Shown here one piece after another: positions 33,277-42,891 of a stretch of 64,000 bases of DNA. Source of the DNA: Oikopleura dioica (taxonomy: Eukaryota > Chordata > Appendicularia > Copelata > Oikopleuridae); NCBI GenBank assembly GCA_907165135.1, contig OU015568.1, positions 2,674,501 through 2,738,500 on the forward strand, written 5' to 3'. A program made the position numbers and the translations under genes. Within the stretch, counting starts at the first letter, position 1. Each line of letters begins with the position of its first letter. The notes beneath the pieces are model-generated. The model saw nothing but the letters and a program-made list of their open reading frames with translations. It did no database searches and was not told the DNA's origin.

Positions 33277-34210
33277 ATGCGTCTTTATCTTGCCTTCTTA
33301 TCACTCTGCTCCTCCACTGAAATCAACGAAGACATCTATAAACGCCTCGATATCCTCGAAAACTACCAAAAACTTCTCATCTCGAACATTCGTTTTCAAC
33401 GCGCGCGCATCAACATTTTAGAAACAAACATGAAGAGCCTTCAAGAAGACAACAAACAACTTGCTAAGCAGATTTTGTATTTTGTCGACGACTATGATCG
33501 AGAGTACGACTATGCTTTTTCCGGCTCTGGAGATGGCGCTTATTACCCGAATGCTTGGGAAATGAGAGCTGCTCTTGTCGACCGTGTCAGGTGAAGAAAA
33601 ACCACGGACCGTGGTCCACGGTTAACCGCGATAAAGAGCGATCATTTTAGAGATAAGCGCCAAAACTCCCTTCCAGAAGAAAACTTTTTTGATATGGAAA
33701 TCGAAGAAATCAAAGACGAGCTGAAAAGCTGGAAACATATGAAGTTCGATTTCTTGTCTCAAATTCGAACCCTAAGTGACAATTTTTCCTCCCTTGAATC
33801 GAAGATCAAACAGGTAAAGAAAGAAGAAAATGATAAATGGTTCATTTTCAGTTTGAAATCAACGAGAAGGACTTCTATGATCTAGAAGAACGACATAATT
33901 CTGTGGAGAGGTTTTTGATCAATGCTCATAAGAATAAAGACCTTCAAGGTCCTCCAGGAAAGAGTTTAAATTTAATAAATGGTGAATTTCTCCGTTAAAA
34001 CTTTGTAACTCGAATAAAGGTCCCCCTGGAATTCAAGGGCAAAAAGGAGAGCTTGGTCCAGTCCGACTTGTTGCTGGCCCGGTTGGTCCTCCTGGCGAGC
34101 CAGGAAGACGAGGCGAGCCTGGATTCAAAGGAGAACCCGGAAGAACAGGTTATTTGAGGGGATTGAATGGCAAAAAAGGCGAAAAAGGAGAAAATTGCGA
34201 CTGTCGCTAA
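33277..34210 (+). CDS. Secreted coiled-coil collagen-like protein
   Basis: Exons 33277-33590, 33651-33813, 33852-33981 and 34020-34210 give 265 residues. The N-terminus ([13 protein letters not shown]) is a short signal peptide. Residues 20-100 and 110-170 form coiled coil ([26 protein letters not shown]). [12 protein letters not shown] holds a Ser-Gly pair in an acidic setting. The C-terminal part has Gly-X-Y triplets ([24 protein letters not shown]), interrupted by RLVAGP and YLRGLN, and ends [12 protein letters not shown], whose Cys could link chains. Coiled coil plus collagen stalk suggests a trimer in extracellular matrix. DRVRDKR is a possible proprotein cleavage site. All introns are GT-AG. 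The first intron contains the palindrome CCACGGACCGTGG. Confidence 0.85.
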
Positions 34211-34904
34211 TTATTTTCATTCCTTCTGACTCAGAAGGGTTCAAACTTTCACTGTTACTTTCAAAATTTTATGAATAAAAATAAGCTCGAAGTGGTCTAA
34301 AAAAATACCTGATAAGGCATTATTTATCACGTGTCAAAAAATGAGTGATCCCTGGCATGACGGGATTTCTTTGTAATGTGACAGAGTGCGGCAATAAACG
34401 CCTTCAAAATATCTTGCAGGTTCAATGCTTTGGCCAAAACGCAAGCACTTACAGAGAGAGCACTTTTTTTGGTCATTTGCCGATCTGCTTGTGCATTTTT
34501 TGTTTAGACCAAAAGAGATACAGTCAGCTTTTTAGGTGTAAACAAAGGCTCAGGCATGTTGGGAAATCGGCAAAGTCGACTTCAAATTCAGGATATTTTT
34601 AGATAAAATGAACGGTATTTCATCTTCTTAATTAAATTCTACCCTTTGTTATCCTTCTATTGACTCATCAATCAGCAGGAAGCCAGAAGTCTGACAAGTG
34701 TGGTGTAAATAAAACGGCTTTGCATTTTTAACAATTGAAATTTGCGGGCTCTTTCGCTTTCGAGGAGGAGCACTGGGCGGCACCAAGCTGCTCCGCCAAA
34801 TCACCAAAAACAACAAAAATCAAACAACACCGTCATAACCTCAGTTCACGTTGTTGAGATATACAACCAAAAAAATATTTTTTTTCTTGAAAAAATAGAG
34901 AAAA
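34211..34904. other. Intergenic region, nothing recognised
   Basis: AT-rich with a frame at 34345-34602 that has no recognisable content. It contains the upstream region of PLA2-like gene 4. Confidence 0.4.
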
Positions 34905-36037
34905 ATGAGAGTTTTCGGCCTTTTACAAATCGCTTCTTTTGTAAAAGCGAGCAATATGACTTGGACAGGATCACTTGAAAACTTCGACTTCGACCTGCTC
35001 TTGGCCGAATCTGACAGCCCCATCGCGAAGGAACTCCTCTCCCTTTCCCCACTCAACGGAGAAGAAGTAAAGATCGACTCAAGAGGATACTTTGACACGG
35101 AAGCGCAGCGCGCTGAAAACCGTAAGCGCAAGCTCAAGTCGATTCTCGAAGTCGTCATGTTCTTGCAAGCTGACAGGAGCGCATTCACGCTTGAGAAGTA
35201 CTTACAGTACGGTTGCTACTGCTTCCCGCAGAGGGATGCTCAACTTTTTGTCGGAAGAGGAAATCCAGTTGATGAGGTGGATAAAGTTTGCAAAGCGTTT
35301 CAGACTTGCTACAGGTAAAGACCACAACAGGGATTGCTGCTTCCTTGAATATATATTTATTTTGGTTATCCTCGATTGAGTATTTGCTATAAAGAGCAAT
35401 AATTTGGTGATGTACTAGAAGGTGGTTATTTTAATTTAAAGATGCGTCGGAATTGATTACGGACAAGAAGATTGTATCAATAGTTTGGGATACGAATTTG
35501 AAGGGAAAGAGAATAAGAAGACTGGAGAGAGAACTCTTCATTGCAAAGGTAAATTCAAGTATTCATGAAAAAAATGAAACTACATCTTTTCTATTCAATT
35601 TCATTTCTTTATCATTTATTGTTTATTTGATATAAGAATAAATTTGTTGAATCAATAATTTTTAAAATTAAGACGCGAAAAGGAGCGAAGAATCAAAATG
35701 TTCCAGCGCGCAATGCGAATGCGATAAGGCCCTCGGTTTGTTGAGATTTGATCGTCATATCTTTAACAATCAATTTTGTTTAGCGGAGGGGCTCGCTCAG
35801 ATGGAGATTATGTGGAATCCTAACAACAGCGCGATGTATGGCGGGTTCATGTTTGAAACGAGCTGTCAGAGGGTGGAAAGATCAGTGACTGAGCGAGAGC
35901 CAGTTGATGTTAGATGCTGCGGCTACTATCCAAAAGTAAGATCTCGGGAGTATATTTTTTTATTATTGAACTTGTTTCTCAATACAGTGAAGAGAATGAT
36001 TATGAACCAAAATAATTGTAGATATAAAGTCGATTGA
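34905..36037 (+). CDS. Secreted PLA2-like protein 4, catalytic residues lost
   Basis: Exons 34905-35314, 35442-35548, 35673-35935 and 35993-36037 give 274 residues. The N-terminus (MRVFGLLQIASFVKAS) is a signal peptide. YGCYCFPQRDAQLF is Ca-loop-like and EVDKVCKAFQTCYRC matches the active-site helix with Phe for the catalytic His and Gln for the Asp. A later Cys region (CSSAQCECDKALGLL, VRCCGYYPK) matches the paralog at 27823-29223. The last exon is short and its acceptor is a best guess; its end overlaps the last coding exon of the BK beta gene on the other strand by 38 bp. An extracellular, non-enzymatic role is inferred. Confidence 0.78.
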
Positions 36038-36990
36038 TTTTTGAATTGTTCTTTTTTGCAAAAGACACGATGCTCCAGACGGAAAGAATGATCCCTGAAA
36101 ATAATTTTCTCCCCTAATTCTCATCAGCTGAACTTACCAAAAAGAGGCCAAAAAATTGAGTGAGCCATGTCCGAAGTCTTGATTATTCGATGCATAGTTA
36201 CTTCCTGAGGGTTTTTTGTGCTCTGGAAACATGAGAAGCTGTTGCCCTTTTCCATCGTTATCAAAAAATTCGAATCAGAAATTTTTTGAGCTAAGTAACT
36301 GATTTGATAATTTCCTGAAGGCCAAATGTTTCGTTGAATCTCTCAGTCGCGTTGTTCAAAATGTCCGTATTGCAAGTGCACTGCGGGGGATGATAAGAGC
36401 ACGGCAGGAGATCAGTAACGAACGAGTATTCGTTTTGGTGAAGGAGCTTTTTAACGATTTCATTTTTTTGCCGTTTACGTGATTCGGATTTATGAAAATG
36501 AAAACGTTCATAAGCTGTTTTGTCTCCGTAATTCGGATTTGTTGAGACGAAAATTTCTAAGCAGTTCATTTTTGGAGTGCATCCTCGATCGCTCAAATTT
36601 GTGACTGGGCACATGATCTTTCCATTGTAAATTGAATCGATAACTGTGCAATTGGTTTCCTAAAAGATGCTGATTTCGCGATTCTACAGATTAAATTTAC
36701 CTGCAAATGTCTTGAGTGAAGACCAGGAACAATTGTCTTGATCGTAAAGACCAGCGAAACGCAGGAAAAGATCAATAATAGCACCGATCCGGCTTTAATT
36801 CTCCGTTCATAAAAGAAAAAAAAATTCTCTTACCAAGAATAAATTGATTTTTATCCGTCAAGGATTTCGACTTTACCGTCACACCTGGAACTTTTGGGTC
36901 ATTAGGTTTTGATGCTCTTTTCCCTGACTCATCCTCTAGGCTTTTTTGAGTGGCAAGATTGTTTTTTCTGTTCAGTCCCCGTTTTCTCAT
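36000..36990 (-). CDS. BK channel beta subunit-like membrane protein
   Basis: Exons 36990-36834, 36792-36701, 36659-36341, 36290-36138 and 36094-36000 give 271 residues. The cytosolic N-terminus is basic. TM1 is SVLLLIFSCVSLVFTIKTIV. The extracellular loop holds ETNCTVIDS, a series of Cys, LPCSYHPPQC and FSCFQSTKNP, all as in KCNMB proteins. HSIFWPLFGIILSVWSIV is TM2, with the FWP signature. The family modulates gating of Ca-activated K channels (Slo1) at the plasma membrane. The intron at 36291-36340 fits only as GA-AG; reading through it meets a stop. The exon sum is then a multiple of three. The 3' end overlaps the PLA2-like gene 4 coding end in antisense by 38 bp. Confidence 0.8.
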
Positions 36991-37719
36991 TTTTATCAAA
37001 TTATCCTTGGCCGTAAATGAGCGGCATAAAATTAAAATCGATCCTCTTAATCCATCATAAAATCAGATTATTCGTTTATATTGCCACTTTCCTTGGCCGC
37101 CGGATGCTAAATTTTCTCACTTTTTCTTGAGCCCAAGAAAAAAATGCCATTTTTTCATTCAGATTGAATTAAGAAAAATCAGCTCATTTTCTCTCGGTAA
37201 AATGGAAATAATAATAATTTACCAGGCTCGTAAAACACTTGTTAACTTACTTTGCCTGAGGAAGAATGATGATAAAAACCAGCTTGTTGCGCTCGTTTTT
37301 TCTAGCAGACTTTTCAATCAAATTCGAAGCGTATTTGAAAAGTACCTTTTCCACTTTGATGGACGGAATTAAGCCTCCTACGAAAGCTGAATTAATCATT
37401 AATAACAGCTTGGCATAAAACGAGAGGAAGTACTGTTTCATCTGATCAGATTTTCGCACGGATTTTCTATTCGACGAATATTTTTTATTTTTGGCGATTT
37501 GACACGCGTTGTTTGAGCAGAATTTATCATTTGGTGCATTCTAAAATTCGTCAAAAATATTTAATATGCCAAAAATTTCTGTTAAAATCATTTTTCTCTC
37601 TCTGAATGCTCACCTTCCTCCGCTCATTTTTTAAACGATATTCGATCAATAAGAAATTCCATCTTTTTATCATAATTAATTTTCGTTCTAGCGCTCCCCA
37701 TACGCGTACCGATCGAAAA
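36991..37719. other. Intergenic, upstream of the BK beta gene
   Basis: AT-rich, with frames at 37127-37372 and 37247-37459 on opposite strands that show no recognisable content. Confidence 0.4.
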
Positions 37720-37878
37720 ATGGCCAACGAAACTGCTGCGGAGAAAAAACATACGACCCAAATGTTCTTGAATGCTGCCCTGGTGACAAACTCCAATCTC
37801 TTGGAACCTGTATTTACTGAAGAAAATAATCGTCTCCTCTATTCACTGTACATATTTTTATTGATAAATTTTATATAA
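37720..37878 (+). CDS. Possible 52-residue small protein
   Basis: MANETAAEKKHTTQMF starts a short frame that ends YSLYIFLLINFI, a hydrophobic tail that could be a tail anchor. The ATG context (GAAAAATGG) is favourable. The stop lies 9 bp before the end of sulfotransferase B on the other strand, the tight convergent spacing seen for other genes here. No family was recognised and no intron is needed. Confidence 0.35.
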   Translation: MANETAAEKKHTTQMFLNAALVTNSNLLEPVFTEENNRLLYSLYIFLLINFI

Positions 37879-37887
37879 AAAGCGGTT

Positions 37888-38998
37888 TTATGAAATTTCA
37901 TATTGAAGCAGTTGCAAATATTCTTTACATAGAGCGTCGACTATAAACTTTTCCTCTTCGTTGATTTTCTCTTTCCAAGAAGAAATGATGGCTGATGAAT
38001 TCCTCGAAGTCCCATAAGCTCCGCCTATTTAAAATTCAGAAGAAAAAAGCTGAAGATTTCTTACCTGAAGACGACTTCGTATTTTTTTCGATCCAGGCAT
38101 TTAAATTTTCCGGAAAGTCCCATTGAAGAAAATCGTAAATGTTTTTTGAATATAAAAATGGGTTTTCCGCTAACTCCTCAAATTTCAATTGATGAAGTTT
38201 GTTTTGAAGCTGGGGATTTTCGTCGAAAAATTTCTTTTCCTTGCTTTTTTCGTTGCAATAAGTGCTCATTTTCTTATAATATTGCTGATCACGCAGTTTC
38301 CCGAGCTTTTTTTGGCTAAGAAAAACAGGTCTTGCGTCTCTAAAAATTATTTGAGAAGATAAACGCTGAAAATCTTAACCTGTAGTAAATGAACACCCTT
38401 AAATCAACATTTCTTTCATCCGCAACACTCAGTAAAACATCGATATCTGCAGGTTTTATCGTTTTTATCACTCGTTTCTTTTGATGACAAAGTTCTGCCG
38501 CTTCCGTCCAGTTCCATCTCCTACATCTACTTCTTTTTGATGATGCGGTCTCGTCGCAAATTTTGTAGTTGTTGAGCTGACGACTCTTTTTGGTAAAAGG
38601 AAGATATGGTTTTGACTTGGTGAAGTTGCATTCGAAGAGGTCAAGAATGTAGTTTGCCCATTTTTCTTGAATTTTCGGGTTCATGTATCCCCTTTTTGCG
38701 AGATGTTCATGATCGGGCTCGAAAAGCTTAGGACATTCATAATAAATAATTTGTAACAACACGAGCTTACATATAAAACATCTTCGTTTTCATTGAAGAT
38801 TTCTCCAAAAAACGACGAGCCAGTTCTATATCCTGTCAAAAGAAGAACATTTTCTGCCGGCGGAAGTTGCTTTGGAATGATTTCTTCTGATTTGAGACTG
38901 TTTTCTCTATCATCAGAAGCTCTCGATAAACCATAAAACATCGTTATTAAAAAAAGAACCACAAAGAAAAATGTGAATTGATTTCCTTTCATCATCAT
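37888..38998 (-). CDS. Carbohydrate sulfotransferase-like protein B
   Basis: Exons 38998-38771, 38726-38380, 38339-38065 and 38024-37888 give 328 residues in phase. A type II signal anchor (FTFFFVVLFLITMFYGLS) is followed by LLTGYRTGSSFFGEIFN, the 5'-PAPS-binding motif, and YYRDARPVFLSQK, the 3'-phosphate motif. SRNSSAIISSWKEKI near the end matches the family block before the C-terminus. This is the layout of Golgi carbohydrate sulfotransferases that put sulfate on Gal, GlcNAc or GalNAc. It is the intact paralog of the gene at 15753-16894. Acceptor specificity cannot be told from sequence alone. Confidence 0.85.
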
Positions 38999-39558
38999 TC
39001 GGACAAGTTAGAAACTGCCAATTCTTGTTTTTTCTTCTTATCTCTTAGTTATTAAATGAGTCTTGAAAGATCAATAAAAGGGGGGCTCAAATATAACAGG
39101 CAAACTTTTCCCGGGGACCACAATTTTAAAGGTTAATTATTATACATTAACTTAATGTGTCCAGGGAAGAATATTGAACCCGTTAGAATTGTGGCCCCTT
39201 TTTATGAAAATATCAGTTTCGAAAAGGATTTCGGCGTCTCTGAATTTTAAACAGAACCTAGCCAATGGCTAGAATCCTGTAAGTAATTCATGCTGACGGC
39301 AAGACTCAGCAAGTTGTAGCCGTGTAACGAAAATCACATCTGCCGCGGTAAAAAGGACCCGAAGCAAAACTCCTTTTCGGCCAAGATTTTCTGTTTCTCG
39401 TCTTTTTTTTTCTTCAACAAAGTTGTTTTTTCGATCTTTATTCTATTTCAGAGATAACTTTTCACGTAAGTATGGAAGGAATTTTTCAAGAATGATTTCT
39501 AAAATGCTGTATCTTCGGGTTTCTCGGTAGCTTAAAAATGAATAATTATTCAACATGA
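38999..39558. other. Intergenic, upstream of sulfotransferase B
   Basis: No gene recognised. A partial inverted repeat is visible around 39107-39200: GGGGACCACAATTTTAA on the left and TAGAATTGTGGCCCC on the right. It may be a small hairpin element. Confidence 0.4.
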
Positions 39559-40062
39559 TTATTTCTCTCGATTACCAGTAGCTAGGCGAACCTTCTTTCC
39601 ACCCTTTCTCGCTTTTTTATGCTTCTCGTGAGATTGTTTTTCGCCAAAGACTGAACAAATTTCTCAAGTGCAAAAAACTTACGCCACAAACCGAAATTCT
39701 TCTGGAGGCGGAATGACTCTAAAGGAATAATTTTCATTTTGTCGAAGGAAAAATGGTACCTTTGTCGTTCGAGAATTTCATCGACAAATTGACTTCGTAT
39801 TGATCCGACGGGTCGGTCGAAGACATGGAGGAAAGTGAGTCTTGGGGACGAAGAATCCTCCGGCAAGGCATGGGAGTGTCAACGTGAGAACGCTGGCTTC
39901 CTTGACCGAAGCTCCAGATCTCATCGAAGCGAGCTAAAATTCGGTTCAAATTGATATTCTCTAGAGAGAAAGCAACTTTTAAATTCAATTTACAGAATAT
40001 AAAAAAAAAATATATGAAAATATTTACGAACCTTGAATTCTCTCTTTCGTCCAAAAATCCAT
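39559..40062 (-). CDS. Small basic protein, unidentified
   Basis: The ATG at 40062 starts MDFWTKERIQ; after a GT-AG intron (40031 to about 39937) the protein reads ARFDEIWSFGQGSQRS and a Ser-rich stretch (LSSMSSTDPSDQYEV). Two more GT-AG introns lead to a Lys-rich tail (EKHKKARKGGKK) ending at 39559. The earlier ATG at 40078 is in another frame and does not fit the phase. No domain was recognised. The tail could bind nucleic acid or be a localisation signal, which is inference. The mARC-like gene lies 181 bp upstream on the same strand. Confidence 0.55.
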
Positions 40063-40242
40063 TTTTCTTCCCAACCATGTTCACCCTCCTCTTTTAATGG
40101 TTGCCGTAGCACGCGAAAAGTGCTCAGACGAGCATCAAAGAAGGGCTTATTCACTGTTCAAAGCTCACATGCAATCGACTTTGAAATAAGAGAGGAAGTT
40201 TAATCGAATAATTTATTAATAAATAAATGCTCGGAGGCAGTT

Positions 40243-41450
40243 TTAGGCAACTTGTTCCAAGTAAATAGGATCTCCAACACGAATTTCGCCTTCTTTTACG
40301 ATCACGTGATCTGTGCCAGCTAGAATTTGAGTTAGGACTTAATAGACTTTCGTTGATTACCTGGAATTTTGCAGAGCTTTCTTTCTGCTAAGAAAGGAAC
40401 ATCTCTTGGGTTGATCTTTCTGAAAGTCTTGAGCGTCTTGGTAGGCTCGTCTTCCTGGCAGACTGTAATTTCTTCCTTGTCAACTGTAATCAGGGGGCAT
40501 CGTAGGGACTCTCGGGCCATTGCAATTATACAATCGCCGATGTGGAGTCTTCCTATCCATTTGTCTTCCTCCCAAGGCTCGTTTTTCAGCGTCTGAAGAA
40601 GATTACGAACGTATAAAAAAGAGAGTCTAACTTTGACAATGATATTGGACCGGAAATTCCAGTGAGAAATCTTGTCTCTATTCGCAGGAAGCTTTTTGTT
40701 GACATCATCGACCGAGTCTTGCGAAATCAGCTGAATCGGATAGTGATTGCTGAAATTGTCCGTTTTCATGTACTCGATGCCTTTCAATCTCCAGTCGAGC
40801 GCTTTTCCGTTCTTTTCCGGAATCCAGTTTGTCTTGCTGACGTCCCGGCCTTCTGGATTCACTGTCAGTCTTGTTTCTTCACCAAGATACTCAGTGAACC
40901 ACTCGGCTGCCGCATCCCCGCCGTCGGTTGCTTCGATTTTGTCTCCGTAAAAGTCGATTGAAGCCGGTTTTCCGCAGTCGGAAAGATTGAAAACCAGCGG
41001 TTTCATATCTGGCGCGGTGAAAATGAACTTCTCGTTGTTTGCACCTTCTTTGACTTCAATAAGCTTTTTCGAGCTTCAACTTTAATTCAACTTCAAACGA
41101 GAAAGATTTAGCTTTCGCTCTTTCCTTGAGCCGCAAGTTTTGAATGGCACTTGTTTTGACTCCATTCAACTTCCTCGTGGCGAAGAATCGATCGATCAAA
41201 TTTCCCGACTTCAATCCGAATCCGGTGACCATCGCTTTTGTCAGCGGGATTCCTCGGCATGTTTTAAGCGGAAAAATCACCAACTCTTCGACGTAACCGA
41301 CGAGCTTTTTCGATTGGACTTGTATTTCCGGCTCTCTTCAAAAAAATTAAGTTTCGAAAAATTTCGTTCAGTTACTTTGTCAGAATTTTATAAGCAATGA
41401 AGCTTGATACACCGGCGAGAATCGCGGAATCTGCAGCTGGAAGCTTCATG
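40243..41450 (-). CDS. MOSC-domain protein, mARC-like
   Basis: The probable start at 41450 (MKLPAADSAILAGVSSF) encodes a membrane anchor but has one extra T near 41402 that breaks the frame. VEELVIFPLKTCRGIPL, GLKSGNLIDRFFATRK and TSAIQNLRL follow, then a MOSC core with GRLHIGDCIIAMARESLRCPL. The Cys in RCPL matches the molybdenum ligand of mitochondrial amidoxime-reducing components. The C-terminus reads VKEGEIRVGDPIYLE. The family reduces N-hydroxylated compounds at the outer mitochondrial membrane. An intron between NLRLKERA and KKLIEVKEG fits only as GA-AG (about 41078-41120). The later introns are GT-AG. Confidence 0.8.
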
Positions 41451-41742
41451 GTTGAAAGTTCTCTAAGTCAGTTTTCCTGCTGAAAAAGCGAACAATGCTT
41501 GTTCTCATTCAATATTTGCCCAGTGCACTGCCTCCGAGGGATCGACCTTTGTGTCGATTTGAACTGATTAATCTTTTTTATCACTTTTAGTCATAATAAT
41601 GAGCTCTAGAAACAAATGAAATGATGTTGCCAAAGATCTGGGTTAGGGTTTGAATGAGTTTCCGAGCCAAAATACTGAGCTGTAATTTATATTTATATTT
41701 AGTGTTTTACTTATTTATTTTACTTCAAGCGCAATTCGTTAG
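41451..41742. other. Spacer upstream of the mARC-like gene
   Basis: Between divergent features. No clear promoter element; an exon belonging to the following EGF fragment could lie here but was not found. Confidence 0.35.
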
Positions 41743-41745
41743 AAT

Positions 41746-42054
41746 GAATCCGCAATAACATGCGGAACTGTGCCTTGTCAAAACTTCGGCGAATGCTTTG
41801 GCTCCTTAATTCCGAATCTAGAAGAATCTTATGGTGGTTATTCATTTTGTCGATGCGGAGATGTGTTTTACGGAGAATTCTGCGAGAAGACGCCCTGTAC
41901 AAAGAAGCCTTGTTTAAATGGAGGAAAATGCAGTTTTCAATACATAAAAAACTGTACAGATGATCCTTTTCAATTTTGCTGGACCCATGCCTCTGATTTT
42001 AAATGCTCTTGTCCTCGAAATTTTGCCGGTAAAACTTGCCAGATCAAAAAGTGA
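41746..42054 (+). CDS. EGF-repeat protein, 5' part not found
   Basis: The frame begins after a possible acceptor (CAATTCGTTAG at 41732-41742) with ESAITCGTVPCQNFGECFG and contains two EGF modules: CRCGDVFYGEFCEK, then PCLNGGKCSF and CSCPRNFAGKTCQIKK before TGA at 42052-42054. There is no signal peptide in this exon, so one or more upstream exons must exist or the fragment is orphaned. Extracellular adhesion or signalling is expected for EGF modules. It is unlike the EGF genes at 57-61 kb in spacing. Confidence 0.5.
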   Translation, partial: ESAITCGTVPCQNFGECFGSLIPNLEESYGGYSFCRCGDVFYGEFCEKTPCTKKPCLNGGKCSFQYIKNCTDDPFQFCWTHASDFKCSCPRNFAGKTCQIKK

Positions 42055-42363
42055 AAAGAAGGGTAAAACTTTATTTACAGCAAGAATAAACTTTTAAAAG
42101 GATAGAAGGATTGCTTGAGTGAATTGTTGGGACGGAAAGAGGAGCTCATCAGTAGTAACATAACCTTCGCCCTAAATTTACAAACATTTTGAAAAACGAC
42201 CAAACCTGTTACGGAAGCGACGATTTTCGGTGAATTTTAGATGTCTTTTTCTTTGTTCACTTTTTGCTCTTTGGAAAATGGCGGAGACGATAGAATTTGA
42301 GGAACAAATCTTGGTTGAACGAAATCATCAAGAAAGGGGTAGTGTTCACTTCAAGCAGAGCCA

Positions 42364-42708
42364 CTAGCCTTCGACAAGAGCCATGGAAATGAATCGGTCG
42401 CCTTCGAGGATTTTGATTTCGGAAATGTTCGACTGTCACGGATCTAACTGCACATTGTTCAACATTGTTGATACAATACTTGATCATTATCCGGCGGTTT
42501 GTTGAACCATCTTAGTTCGTCCGGTTTAAAAAAAGTTTGACCGTTTCCTGAATCGCATTTTTGTTCTTCTTTCTCCTGAAAGAATTGTTAAATAAGTGAG
42601 CTAAAAATCAGAGAAGTGCTTTGACCACAGCTTTAAAGGGCAAGAGGGTAGGGGCTCAAACCACATAAAACCTTCCGGTTCCGAGATTGTTGCTTTGTTG
42701 AAGTTCAT
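42364..42708 (-). CDS. Small protein, unidentified, with a probable GA-AG intron
   Basis: Segment 1 starts MNFNKATISEPEGFMWFEP (ATG at 42708). A GA-AG intron of about 34 bp (from about 42611) would join KLWSKHFS to EKEEQKCDSGNGQTFF. Segment 2 reads FFKPDELRWFNKPPDNDQ and ends at a GT-AG intron, and segment 3 reads NISEIKILEGDRFISMALVEG before the stop at 42364. This gives about 88 residues without signal peptide or known domain. The protein-like character of all three segments in phase is the evidence; the first junction is uncertain. Confidence 0.45.
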
Positions 42709-42891
42709 TCCTTTTTTATTGCATAATTGCTTTGTTTCAGACCATTAAGATTTTAAGGAGAAAAAGTGGTCGAAAAATACGGAAAAGATAAAAACGTGGG
42801 GCGAATTATTTCGTCATAATTGGAAGGCTCAGCCGCAAAAATTCCCGTTTTCGGGTCACGTGGCATATTTTCGGTCGCCGCCACGGACCAG

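Noticed and set aside
36053..36110. Alternative last exon of PLA2-like gene 4 starting after GCAAAAG
   Set aside because: It would lie wholly in antisense to the BK beta last exon and the resulting tail does not match paralogs; the nearer acceptor gives an NNC-containing end that fits better.
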